Assembly (NCBI GenBank): GCA_948616425.1
Contig: CAPGBJ010000085.1
Span: forward strand, 1-23,806
Direction of reading: 5' to 3'
From: an uncultured Oscillospiraceae bacterium
GTDB taxonomy: Bacteria; Bacillota; Clostridia; Oscillospirales; Oscillospiraceae
Length of the DNA: 23,806 bases
Shown here: positions 14,282 through 22,172 of the stretch, piece by piece
Position numbering within the stretch: position 1 is the stretch's first letter
How the letters are laid out: each line of letters begins with the position of its first letter
Program-made: the position numbers and the translations under genes
Notes under the pieces: generated by a model
What the model saw: only the letters and a program-made list of their open reading frames with translations
Database searches by the model: none
What the model was told of the DNA's origin: nothing

Positions 14282-16924
14282 ATGAAAAAAGAGTTGCCCA
14301 AGGTTTACGAACCCCAGGAGGTAGAGAGTCGCATTTATCAGACCTGGGAGGAGAAAGGATGCTTCAAGGGCCGTCGCGACCCCAAGAAGAAGCCCTTTAC
14401 CATTGTCATGCCTCCACCCAATGTCACTGGACAGCTCCACATGGGTCACGCCATGGACTGTACCCTCCAAGATATTTTGATTCGGTTCAAACGGATGCAG
14501 GGCTATGCCGCCCTGTGGCTCCCCGGCTGTGACCACGCCGGCATTGCCACCCAAGCCAAGGTGGAGGAGAACCTGCGGGAAAACGAGGGGCTGAGTCGTT
14601 ACGACTTGGGCCGGGAGAAGTTCTTGGAGCGGGTATGGGACTGGAAGAACAAGTACGGCGCCCGCATTGTGGAGCAGCAAAAGAAGATGGGTGTCTCGTG
14701 CGACTGGGAGCGATCCCGTTTCACCATGGACGAGGGTCTCTCCCGGGCGGTGCGGCATGTGTTCGTCAGCCTCTATGAGAAGGATCTGATCTATAAGGGT
14801 TCCCGGATCATCAACTGGTGCCCCCACTGCGTCACCGCCCTGTCCGATGTGGAGGTGGAGTATCAGGACAAGCCGGGCAGCCTGTGGCACATCCGCTATC
14901 CCATCCAGGGGGAGAAGGACCGGTATGTCATCGTAGCCACGACCCGGCCCGAGACCATGCTGGGGGACACCGGCGTGGCCGTCAACCCCGCCGATGAGCG
15001 GTATACCGATATTGTGGGAAAGAAGTGCGTCCTGCCTCTGGTGGGCCGGGAGATGCCCATTGTGGCCGACGAGTATGTGGACATGTCCTTCGGCACCGGC
15101 TGTGTGAAGATGACCCCCGCCCACGACCCCAACGACTTTGAGGTGGGCCTGCGCCAAAATCTGGAGACGATCCGGGTGCTGGACGACCACGGAAGGGTGG
15201 TAGAGGGTTACGGCCGCTACTCCGGTATGGACCGGTACGAGGCCAGAAAGGCCATTGTGGCCGACCTGGAGGAGCAGGGGTACCTGGTGAAGGTGGAGGC
15301 CCACCAGCACAATGTGGGAACTTGTTCCCGCTGCCACAGCGACGTAGAGCCCCTTATCTCTGCACAGTGGTTTGTGAAGATGGAGCCCCTGGCCCGAGAG
15401 GCCCTGCGGGTGGTCCGGGAGGGGGAGACCAAATTTGTCCCCGACCGCTTCTCTAAGACCTATATCAATTGGATGGAGAACGTGCGGGATTGGTGTATCT
15501 CCCGCCAGCTGTGGTGGGGCCACCGCATCCCCGCCTGGACCTGCGCTGACTGCGGTAAGTTTACTGTCTCCGAGACCGACCCCACCTGCTGCGCCCACTG
15601 CGGCAGCACCCATATCGAGCAGGAGGACGACGTACTGGACACATGGTTCTCTTCCGCGCTGTGGCCCTTCTCCACTTTGGGCTGGCCGGACAACACCGAG
15701 GACTTCCAGTATTACTACCCCACCGATGTGCTGGTCACCGGATATGATATCATTTTCTTCTGGGTGGCCCGGATGATCTTCTCGGCTTGCGAGCACACGA
15801 AGACCCCTCCCTTCCATACCGTCTTTATCCACGGTCTGGTCCGGGATGACAAGGGGCGGAAGATGTCCAAGTCTCTGGGCAACGGCATCGACCCCCTGGA
15901 GATCGCTGACAGATACGGCGCCGACGCCCTGCGTTTTAATCTGGTGACCGGCAATTCCCCAGGCAACGACATGCGCTTCTACACTGAACGGTGCGAGGCC
16001 ATGCGCAACTTCGCCAATAAGATCTGGAATGCCAGCCGGTTCCTGATGATGAATTTGACCATCGACAAGTGTGTTCTGCCCCAAAAGACCACCCGGGAGG
16101 ACAAGTGGATCTTGTCCAAGCTGAACCGCTGCATCGCTGAGGTCACCGAAAATATGGACCGGTATGAGTTGGGGGTGGCCGCCCAGAAGATCTACGATTT
16201 TGTTTGGGATGATTACTGCGACTGGTATATTGAGCTGACGAAAGCCCGCCTCCAGGGGGGGGATGAGGGGGCCAAGGTCCAGGCCCAGCAGGTGCTGTGC
16301 TATGTCCTGACCCAGATGCTCAAGCTGCTCCACCCCTTTATGCCCTTTATCACTGAGGAGATCTGGCAGGCCCTGCCCCGGGAGGAAGGGGTGGAGGAGG
16401 GCTCCTTCCTCATGGTCCAGGGTTGGCCTGAGTACCAGGAGGACATGAACTATAAGGTGGCTGAGGAGGGCATGGAGCGGGTGATGGATGTCATCAAGGC
16501 CATCCGGGCCCGACGGGCCGCCCTGAATGTGCCCCCCTCCAAAAAGGCCGCGGTGACTGTAGTTACCAAGCACTCTGAGGAGTTCGCAGCTGGCGCGGGC
16601 TATCTGTCCCGGCTGATGTATGCCTCTTCCATCGACGTGCGGGGGGATGAACCGGCTGATGTCGCCGGCCTGGTCTGCGATGTGACCCACAACGCCAAGA
16701 TTTATATGCCTCTGGCTGAGCTGGTGGACCTTGAGAAGGAAAAACAGCGCCTGGAGAAGGAGCTGAAAAAGCAGTCCGCCGAGCTGGAGAAGCTGAACGC
16801 CAAGCTGGATAACCCCGGCTTTGTCAACAAGGCCCCCGCACAAGTGGTGGAGGCGGAGAAGGCCCGGGCCGTTCAACTGACTAAGTTGGTGGAAAAGCTG
16901 AGAGAGCAGTTGAAGGGGATGTAA
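14282..16924 (+). CDS. valS: Valyl-tRNA synthetase
   Basis: The 880-residue class I synthetase attaches valine to tRNA-Val in the cytoplasm. The signature HMGH is at 53-56 after PPPNVTG, and KMSKS at 527-531, both framing the Rossmann catalytic domain. The inserted editing (CP1) domain, which removes threonine, lies between them with the TTRPETMLGDT and GTGCVKMTPAHDPND stretches. A WCPHC and a CADC...CCAHC set may bind zinc. The C-terminal anticodon-binding domain ends in a long Glu/Lys-rich coiled coil (about 815-880), typical of ValS. Length matches the family. AAGGAGAG lies 5 nt before the ATG. It is third in the T-box-controlled operon. A very long antisense frame across it is a composition shadow. 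No clear terminator follows. Confidence 0.98.
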   Translation: MKKELPKVYEPQEVESRIYQTWEEKGCFKGRRDPKKKPFTIVMPPPNVTGQLHMGHAMDCTLQDILIRFKRMQGYAALWLPGCDHAGIATQAKVEENLRENEGLSRYDLGREKFLERVWDWKNKYGARIVEQQKKMGVSCDWERSRFTMDEGLSRAVRHVFVSLYEKDLIYKGSRIINWCPHCVTALSDVEVEYQDKPGSLWHIRYPIQGEKDRYVIVATTRPETMLGDTGVAVNPADERYTDIVGKKCVLPLVGREMPIVADEYVDMSFGTGCVKMTPAHDPNDFEVGLRQNLETIRVLDDHGRVVEGYGRYSGMDRYEARKAIVADLEEQGYLVKVEAHQHNVGTCSRCHSDVEPLISAQWFVKMEPLAREALRVVREGETKFVPDRFSKTYINWMENVRDWCISRQLWWGHRIPAWTCADCGKFTVSETDPTCCAHCGSTHIEQEDDVLDTWFSSALWPFSTLGWPDNTEDFQYYYPTDVLVTGYDIIFFWVARMIFSACEHTKTPPFHTVFIHGLVRDDKGRKMSKSLGNGIDPLEIADRYGADALRFNLVTGNSPGNDMRFYTERCEAMRNFANKIWNASRFLMMNLTIDKCVLPQKTTREDKWILSKLNRCIAEVTENMDRYELGVAAQKIYDFVWDDYCDWYIELTKARLQGGDEGAKVQAQQVLCYVLTQMLKLLHPFMPFITEEIWQALPREEGVEEGSFLMVQGWPEYQEDMNYKVAEEGMERVMDVIKAIRARRAALNVPPSKKAAVTVVTKHSEEFAAGAGYLSRLMYASSIDVRGDEPADVAGLVCDVTHNAKIYMPLAELVDLEKEKQRLEKELKKQSAELEKLNAKLDNPGFVNKAPAQVVEAEKARAVQLTKLVEKLREQLKGM

Positions 16925-17046
16925 GACCATCTCGCCACAGCGGCCAAGTCCCCTTAGATAAAGGCTGGGCGTTTCGAGGCCGACCCAAGTGAAGGGGCTG
17001 CTTTGAGGCCGGAACGATCTACCCGAAGGGGGATGGGGATTGTATT

Positions 17047-17076
17047 TTGCACAGAGAAATAGGAAGCGAATAAGAT
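17047..17076 (+). promoter_or_regulatory. Possible promoter of the aldo-keto reductase gene
   Basis: TTGCAC (17047-17052) and TAAGAT (17071-17076) are 18 nt apart. The gap 16925-17166 otherwise has a pair of complementary stretches (GGATGGGGATTG near 17030 and CAATCCCCC near 17121) but no obvious terminator, so read-through from valS is also possible. Confidence 0.35.
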
Positions 17077-17166
17077 CGGTACGCACTGCTTTGCGCTTCA
17101 CATGTTACCTTTGCTGAGATGCAATCCCCCGTCCTGTGTGGGAGACAAAAAGAGAGGAGGACCCCC

Positions 17167-18174
17167 ATGTCAAACATTCAATTAGGTTCCACTGGTATTA
17201 CTATTGAGAAAAATGGGTTTGGCTGTCTGCCCATTCAGCGGATCAGCAAACAGGAGGCTGCCTATCTGCTGCGGAAAGCGGTAGACGGCGGAATGAACTA
17301 TTTCGATACTGCCCGGGCTTACTCCGATAGCGAAGAGAAGCTGGGATATGCCTTCGCGGGCATCCGAGACAAGGTTGTGATTGCCACCAAAACCCATGCC
17401 CAGACCGGGACGGAGATGAGGGAGCATCTGGAGACCAGCCTAAGAGAGCTGGGCACCGATTATATCGACATCTATCAGTTCCACAACCCTCCCTTTGTCC
17501 CCCGCCCCGGCGGGGAGGATGGCCTCTACGACGCCGCTGTGGAGGCCAAGGCCCAAGGGAAGATCCGCCACATCGCTATTACCAACCACCGGCTGCCAGT
17601 GGCCCACGAGGCCATTGACTCCGAGCTGTATGCCCTGTTGCAATTCCCCTATAGCTATCTCTCTGGTCCCCAGGACCGGGAGCTGGTGGACAAGTGCCGT
17701 GCCAAGGGCATGGGCTTTGTGGCCATGAAGGGTATGTCAGGCGGATTGCTCCAAAATGGCACTGCAGCCGCTATCTGGATGGCAGGGCAGGAGGGCGTGG
17801 TGCCCATCTGGGGGGTACAGCAGGAGTGGGAACTGGATCAGTTTTTGGCCTGCGTCAGGGATACCCCGGCCATGACGCCTGAGTATCAGGCCATGATCGA
17901 CACAGACCGGGCTGAACTGACGGGGAATTTCTGCCGAGGCTGTGGCTACTGCATGCCCTGCCCTGTGGGTATTCAGATCAACCAGTGTGCCCGGATCAAT
18001 CTGATGCTCCGCCGGGCTCCAGAAGAGGAGTGGCTGGGCGAGTATTGGCAGAGTGAGATGAAAAAGGTGGAAAACTGTCTCCACTGCGGCAAATGTGTTT
18101 CTAAATGTCCATATGGTCTGAATACTCCTCTGCTGCTTCAGGAGAGTTATAAGGAGTATTGGACCCACTTTTAA
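17167..18174 (+). CDS. Aldo-keto reductase with C-terminal 4Fe-4S ferredoxin domain
   Basis: The 335-residue protein joins an aldo-keto reductase barrel to a bacterial ferredoxin-like tail. The AKR catalytic tetrad is visible as Asp 47 (FDTAR), Tyr 52, Lys 75 (ATKTH) and His 106 (QFHN). The tail has cysteine sets C256-x2-C259-x2-C262-x2-C265-P and C304-x2-C307-x2-C310-x3-C314-P, enough for two 4Fe-4S clusters. This is the 'aldo/keto reductase, 4Fe-4S' type common in anaerobes, probably linking a carbonyl or hydroxyl redox reaction to low-potential electron carriers; substrate unknown. ATG 17167 has AGGAGG 6 nt upstream, so I reject the in-frame start at 17119. It stands alone between valS and a convergent cluster. 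Confidence 0.9.
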   Translation: MSNIQLGSTGITIEKNGFGCLPIQRISKQEAAYLLRKAVDGGMNYFDTARAYSDSEEKLGYAFAGIRDKVVIATKTHAQTGTEMREHLETSLRELGTDYIDIYQFHNPPFVPRPGGEDGLYDAAVEAKAQGKIRHIAITNHRLPVAHEAIDSELYALLQFPYSYLSGPQDRELVDKCRAKGMGFVAMKGMSGGLLQNGTAAAIWMAGQEGVVPIWGVQQEWELDQFLACVRDTPAMTPEYQAMIDTDRAELTGNFCRGCGYCMPCPVGIQINQCARINLMLRRAPEEEWLGEYWQSEMKKVENCLHCGKCVSKCPYGLNTPLLLQESYKEYWTHF

Positions 18175-18233
18175 TCAACAGATCGCTCTATGTGGGTGTG
18201 CGACAGCCAGTTTATGGTGAGATAGGATAAGAA

Positions 18234-18267
18234 GACCGCCGTGGGCCAGACAAGGCCTGCGGCGGTC
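18234..18267. terminator. Hairpin terminator between convergent units
   Basis: Fourteen-nt arms (18234-18247 with 18254-18267) match at 12 positions around a 6-nt loop. On the minus strand it is followed by TTCTTATCC, a modest U-tract just beyond the small leftward gene; the + strand side lacks one. Confidence 0.55.
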
Positions 18268-18275
18268 CCATGTTG

Positions 18276-18491
18276 TCAGTACACCCGTAGCACGCAGATG
18301 CTTTGGGCAGAAATCTGGGGCGGAAGGCTGGCGGTCATAATACCGTTATAGACGATCCGTACCTGTTCACCAGCGGCCAAATTGCCGGTGGAATTGTTGG
18401 TATTTACCAGTACCTCTTGACCGTTGGCGTTGTCGGTGACCAGCACCTGAGTACCCCAGGCCTGGACGACGGTGGCTAACATAGTCACCAT
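18276..18491 (-). CDS. Small 71-residue beta-rich protein of unknown function
   Basis: I do not recognise this gene with certainty. The 71-residue product starts MVTMLATVVQAWGTQVLV and alternates short hydrophobic strands with Asn/Gly turns (TDNANGQEVLVNTNN, EQVRIVYNGIM), ending in a SAQSICVLRVY strand. The pattern suggests a small OB-fold-like or DUF3221-like barrel without signal peptide or membrane helix. ATG 18491 is preferred because AGGAGG stands 8 nt upstream; the GTG at 18500 overlaps that ribosome site. It follows tmk by 36 bp on the same strand and precedes a terminator, so it is the last gene of the der-to-tmk run. Codon use looks like its neighbours. Confidence 0.7.
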   Translation of the reverse strand: MVTMLATVVQAWGTQVLVTDNANGQEVLVNTNNSTGNLAAGEQVRIVYNGIMTASLPPQISAQSICVLRVY

Positions 18492-18527
18492 GGAAGTCAC
18501 CTCCTGTTGGATTGGGTCCGTGGTATC

Positions 18528-19157
18528 CTATGCACCGGGTGACAGAAAGGTGCTTATTGTGGACCAGATGTCGCTGGCGATGGTCTCCACATCCCGGTCT
18601 CCGGGGATGAGAACAACCTGCTCCCGATCCTTTTCCAGCTCAAAGGCTTTTAAATACTGTTCCCGGGTGCGGGTGAGCCGGTCCTCAGTCTCAAATAGCT
18701 CGGTGCGCTCCCGGTTTTGGGCAATACGTGCCAGGGCCAGTTCTGGGCTGACGTCGATAAACACAGTTGCCGTGGGCCGTAACAGCTGCGCACAGGGGCG
18801 GTTGACCTCAATGACCCACTCCAGGGGCAGATCTACACTTTGGTAGGCGTAGGAGGAGAAGTAGTACCGGTCGGACAGCACAGTTAGGCCCCGCTCCACT
18901 GCCCTGCACAGGCCATTTTCCCCGTTGAGCAGGTGGTCCAGCCGATCCGCTGTGAAAAGGGGGGCCACCACGCGGCTGTCACAGGGGATTTGCCCGGTGA
19001 GTACCTGCCGCAGCAGACTGCCGATGGGGCCGGCTGTGGGCTCACAGGTGGTCAGACAGGGGAACCCCGCCTGCTCCAGACGCCGCGCCAGCAGTTCCAG
19101 CTGGGTGGACTTCCCGCTGCCGTCGATGCCCTCCAGGGCGAAAAAACGGCCCCTCAT
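18528..19157 (-). CDS. tmk: Thymidylate kinase
   Basis: The 209-residue P-loop kinase phosphorylates dTMP to dTDP, the step before dTTP. GIDGSGKST (10-18) is the ATP-binding loop, a CEPTAGPIG stretch follows, FTADRLDHL carries the DRxxH-type dTMP-binding residues, and LSDRYYFSSYAYQ is the DRY-type motif. The lid region with NRERTELFE comes later. Length is normal for bacterial Tmk. Its ATG overlaps the TGA of the upstream AlaX-type gene by four bases (ATGA), so translation is probably coupled. Here it lies next to an alanyl-tRNA editing gene rather than the usual holB neighbourhood. Confidence 0.95.
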   Translation of the reverse strand: MRGRFFALEGIDGSGKSTQLELLARRLEQAGFPCLTTCEPTAGPIGSLLRQVLTGQIPCDSRVVAPLFTADRLDHLLNGENGLCRAVERGLTVLSDRYYFSSYAYQSVDLPLEWVIEVNRPCAQLLRPTATVFIDVSPELALARIAQNRERTELFETEDRLTRTREQYLKAFELEKDREQVVLIPGDRDVETIASDIWSTISTFLSPGA

Positions 19158-20302
19158 TGGAAGAACCTCTCAATTTCGCCCCGCTTTGCCTGTACGCCCC
19201 CCTGGACAAAGTCGGGCTTGCCGCCGCCCCGACCGCTGAGGGTATTGTTCAGCTCCTTGACAAAGCTCCGCAGATCTCCCCCCAGCTGGCCAACGGCATA
19301 TTTGTATCCCCACCCATCCGTACCGGAGAAGCAGGCGCACCGCCCGCCGCAGGTGTGAAGTACCGCGTCGCACAGTCGGCGCAGAGAGTCGGGGGACAGG
19401 CCGTCCTCAAAGAGAAGAACGTCACCGGCCCCGGCGTACTGCTCCGCCAGAGCGGCAAAGCGGTCCTCTTCCAGCGCCATGAGGCGGGCCTTGAGGGACT
19501 CGTTTTTTGACAGCAGCTTTGCCACCGCCCCTGCCGTTTCAAAAACTTTGGCGGAGAGGAAATTGGACACCTGACTGTTCTGCTCAGCCGCCCGGCTGAG
19601 ATAGCGGAAGGCCCGGCCGCCGCACACCAGCTCGATGCGCACGCCCTCCCGGAATTTCTCCATGGACAGCAGCTTGACCAGCCCCACCTGGGCGGGATAT
19701 GTGACATGGGTGCCGCAGCAGGCGCAACAGTCCGCCCCGGGGAACTCCACGATCCGCACCTGTCCGGTGAGCTCCTTTTTGCTCCGGTAGTGGATATGTT
19801 CCAGCGCCTCGGGGGATGGATAAGTGATGTTTACCGGCAGATTTATCTGCCAAAGGTGCCAGTTGGCGGTCTCCTCCAGTGTGGCAAACTGTTTTTCGGT
19901 GAGGGGGCGGTCAAAGTCGATGGTGACCACCTCCGCCCCCAGGTGAAAACCTACGTTCTCGCAGCCCCACAGGTAGTGGGCCAGACCGGAGACGATATGC
20001 TCCCCTGAGTGCTGCTGCATCAGGTCAAACCGCCGGTCCCAGTCAATCACTCCTGTGACGGCTGTCCCCTCCCCCAAGGGGTGGTTACAGGTGTGGACAA
20101 TCTCGCCCTCCCGACTGTGGACCTCCAGTACCTTGACATCCCCCAGTTTCCCGGTGTCATAGGGCTGGCCGCCCCCCTCGGGGTAGAAAGCGGTGCGGTC
20201 CAGGATGACGTCGAACCCCTTCTTCCCCTTTACGCAGGAGACGACGGTTGCCTCGAATTTGACCAGAAAGGGGTCCTGTTCGTAGAGTTTTTCCATAGAC
20301 AT
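19154..20302 (-). CDS. Alanyl-tRNA editing protein (AlaX-L type)
   Basis: The 382-residue protein resembles the editing and C-terminal parts of alanyl-tRNA synthetase without the catalytic core, as in AlaX-L proteins that hydrolyse Ser- or Gly-tRNA-Ala. A GGGQP loop (43-47) starts the editing domain; zinc ligands are His 98 and His 102 (HSGEH), and Cys 195 and His 199 (C-x3-H). A DHHA1-type C-terminal domain ends with SGRGGGKPDFVQGG, the synthetase C-domain motif. The start ATG 20302 has only a GGTG ribosome site; ATG 20296, two codons on, is equally possible. It overlaps tmk by 4 nt and lies 81 bp after gpsA, a gap filled by a palindromic repeat. Confidence 0.9.
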   Translation of the reverse strand: MSMEKLYEQDPFLVKFEATVVSCVKGKKGFDVILDRTAFYPEGGGQPYDTGKLGDVKVLEVHSREGEIVHTCNHPLGEGTAVTGVIDWDRRFDLMQQHSGEHIVSGLAHYLWGCENVGFHLGAEVVTIDFDRPLTEKQFATLEETANWHLWQINLPVNITYPSPEALEHIHYRSKKELTGQVRIVEFPGADCCACCGTHVTYPAQVGLVKLLSMEKFREGVRIELVCGGRAFRYLSRAAEQNSQVSNFLSAKVFETAGAVAKLLSKNESLKARLMALEEDRFAALAEQYAGAGDVLLFEDGLSPDSLRRLCDAVLHTCGGRCACFSGTDGWGYKYAVGQLGGDLRSFVKELNNTLSGRGGGKPDFVQGGVQAKRGEIERFFQ

Positions 20303-20312
20303 ATCACCATTT

Positions 20313-20374
20313 TGTAGGGACGCTTTACAAAGCGTCCGTTTTCATATGTGAGGTTTCCTGGAAAAGGCGGACGC
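20313..20374 (+). repeat. TGTAGGGAC palindromic repeat, copy A (right end degenerate)
   Basis: It starts with TGTAGGGACGC, contains a perfect 9-2-9 palindrome at 20318-20337, then CGTTTTC, and ends near GGCGGACGC (20366-20374). The opening, the GCGTCCGTTTT block and the GGCGGACGC block all recur in copy B. It fills the gap between gpsA and the AlaX-type gene, and may act as a hairpin in the transcript. Confidence 0.6.
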
Positions 20375-20383
20375 GACAGCCAA

Positions 20384-21385
20384 TCAGAGGTAGCTCTCGT
20401 CCATCTCCGACCGTTTGGCCCGCTGCATCAGGTCGGTAATGACGGCGTGGACGTCCCGTCCCTCGTAGAGGACCTCGTAGGCGGCCTGGGCGATAGGCAT
20501 TTCCACCCCCGCCTTTTGAGCCAGAGTACGGGCGTTATTGGCGGCGTAGTAGCCCTCCACCACCGCGCCGATCTCCTTCACGGCCTCGGCTACCGGCTTG
20601 CCCTGGCCGATGAGGATGCCGCACCGGCGGTTGCGGGAGTGCATAGAGCAGCAGGTGACGATCAGGTCACCCACCCCAGCCAGGCCGGTAAAGCTGTCCT
20701 TCCGGCCCCCCAGGGCCACACCCAGGCGGGCCATCTCGGCCAGACCCCGGGTCATGAGCAGGGCCTTGGTGTTGTCGCCATAGCCCATACCGTCGCAGCA
20801 ACCGGCGCACAGGGCGATAATGTTCTTGAGGGCGGCGCAGATTTCGGTACCCACCTTGTCGTCGCTGGTATACACCCGGAAACGCTGGTTCATAAACAGG
20901 TCCTGGACCTTCTCCGCGATGGCCAGGTCCTCTGAGGCCACCACCACCCCGGTGGGAATCCTCCGGCCCACCTCCTCAGCGTGGGAGGGACCGGACAGCA
21001 CCACCACCGGGCACTTGCCCTGGACCTCCTCCTCGATGACCTGACTCAGCCGCAGGGAGGAGTCTTTCTCAATGCCCTTGGAGACCGACACCAGGATGGT
21101 GCCCGGGTCGGCCAGATCCCTGAGCTGCCTTGCGGTGGACCGCACGGCGAAGGAGGGGGTGGCCACCACCACCAGCCCGCAGCCCTTAACGGCGGCCATG
21201 TCGGTGGTGAACTTCAACCCCTCGGGCAGGGGGACCCCCTTCAGCATGGGGTTCTCCCGGGTCTCCCGGAGGACGGCCGACTCTTCCTCAGTGTAAGACC
21301 ACAGGGTCACGTCGTTGCCGTTTTCCAGCAGCAGGAGCGCCAGGGCCGTCCCCCAGGCGCCGCTACCAAGGACTGTGATTTTCAT
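20384..21385 (-). CDS. gpsA: Glycerol-3-phosphate dehydrogenase [NAD(P)+]
   Basis: The 333-residue enzyme reduces dihydroxyacetone phosphate to sn-glycerol-3-phosphate, the backbone for phospholipids. The N-terminal Rossmann nucleotide loop is GSGAWG (7-12). Family motifs follow in order: VSVSKGIE, LSGPSHAEEV, the catalytic-lysine stretch LKNIIALCAG, and GLAGVGDLIVTC with the SRNRRCG substrate loop. Length is normal. ATG 21385 has GGGAGG 8 nt upstream. It follows plsY on the same strand; plsY and gpsA are consecutive steps of phosphatidic acid synthesis, since PlsY uses the GpsA product. The gap between them carries copy B of the palindromic repeat. Confidence 0.97.
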   Translation of the reverse strand: MKITVLGSGAWGTALALLLLENGNDVTLWSYTEEESAVLRETRENPMLKGVPLPEGLKFTTDMAAVKGCGLVVVATPSFAVRSTARQLRDLADPGTILVSVSKGIEKDSSLRLSQVIEEEVQGKCPVVVLSGPSHAEEVGRRIPTGVVVASEDLAIAEKVQDLFMNQRFRVYTSDDKVGTEICAALKNIIALCAGCCDGMGYGDNTKALLMTRGLAEMARLGVALGGRKDSFTGLAGVGDLIVTCCSMHSRNRRCGILIGQGKPVAEAVKEIGAVVEGYYAANNARTLAQKAGVEMPIAQAAYEVLYEGRDVHAVITDLMQRAKRSEMDESYL

Positions 21386-21418
21386 ACCGTTTTCCTCCCA
21401 AAATCATTGTCGTGATAT

Positions 21419-21495
21419 TGTAGGGACGCATCACGATGCGTCCGTTTTTTAAATGCGGAAACGAGGAGGCGGACGCTTCGTGAAGCGTCCCTACA
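21419..21495. repeat. TGTAGGGAC palindromic repeat, copy B (77 bp, complete)
   Basis: The element is bounded by an 11-bp terminal inverted repeat, TGTAGGGACGC (21419-21429) and GCGTCCCTACA (21485-21495). Each end is itself a 9-2-9 palindrome (21424-21443 and 21471-21490). It is a MITE- or REP-like unit between plsY and gpsA; its right end overlaps the plsY stop codon. Confidence 0.75.
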
Positions 21496-22168
21496 CCTTC
21501 TTGTGCAGTGAAAATTTATTCTCCGTCCCGGTCAACAGCCGGTGGATATTTCCCCGGTGCATGTAGAGGATCAGCCCGCCGATGACGATGGACAGGACCA
21601 ACAACAAGGTGTCCTGATAGACAAACCAGGTGGCGAAGGGGAAAGACGCCCCCGCCCAGCAGGAGCCCAGGGAGACATACCGGGTCACCACCGCCAGCAC
21701 CAGAAACCCGCCCCAGACCACCAGGGCAATGCGCCAGTCTATCATAATGGCGATGGTCCCGCCAGAGAGGATGCCCTTGCCCCCCTTGAAGTGGAACATG
21801 CAGGGGAACATGTGGCCCAGCAGACACCACAGGCCCGCCCAGTATTTGGCAAAGACGGCAAATTCGCTTTTACTTCCGCCGAATACCCATACAGCCAGCA
21901 AAATGGCAAGGATAGCTTTCAGAACGTCACAAAGAATTACACCAAAGGTCAATGGTCCGCCAAAGGTTCGGTAGAAGTTGGTCAGTCCCGCGTTGCCGCT
22001 GCCGTGGGTGCGGATGTCGTCCCGGAGAATATACTTGGATACAATGACCGCTCCGTTAAAGCAACCCAAAAAGTAGGCTGAAGCAGCGGAAATAATAGCA
22101 CAAACTGCAATGATTGCCGTCATGACAAAGCCCATAAATTCAAGGACCTTGGGTACATGGTCATCCAC
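21491..22168 (-). CDS. plsY: Acyl-phosphate:glycerol-3-phosphate acyltransferase
   Basis: The 225-residue membrane enzyme moves an acyl group from acyl-phosphate to glycerol-3-phosphate, the first acylation of phospholipid synthesis. The PlsY motifs are GSGNAG with the following N-F-Y-R (56-67), GHMFPCMFHFKGGKG (118-132), and the SLGSCWAGASFP loop in the last third. About five membrane helices are visible. The open frame extends to 22297 inside der, but I choose GTG 22168: GGAGGGG stands 7 nt before it and the gap to the der stop is only 4 nt. The last codons are AAG-AAG-GTG-TAG, and the TAG belongs to the palindromic repeat at 21419-21495, so the native C-terminus may have been altered by its insertion. 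Confidence 0.95.
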   Translation of the reverse strand: MDDHVPKVLEFMGFVMTAIIAVCAIISAASAYFLGCFNGAVIVSKYILRDDIRTHGSGNAGLTNFYRTFGGPLTFGVILCDVLKAILAILLAVWVFGGSKSEFAVFAKYWAGLWCLLGHMFPCMFHFKGGKGILSGGTIAIMIDWRIALVVWGGFLVLAVVTRYVSLGSCWAGASFPFATWFVYQDTLLLVLSIVIGGLILYMHRGNIHRLLTGTENKFSLHKKV

Positions 22169-22172
22169 AGCA

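Noticed and set aside
14111..17101. 996-codon open frame antisense to valS
   Set aside because: It lies wholly opposite a certain valS gene in the frame that codon bias keeps free of stops; its translation is Leu/Gly/His-rich and unlike any family, with no ribosome site noted.
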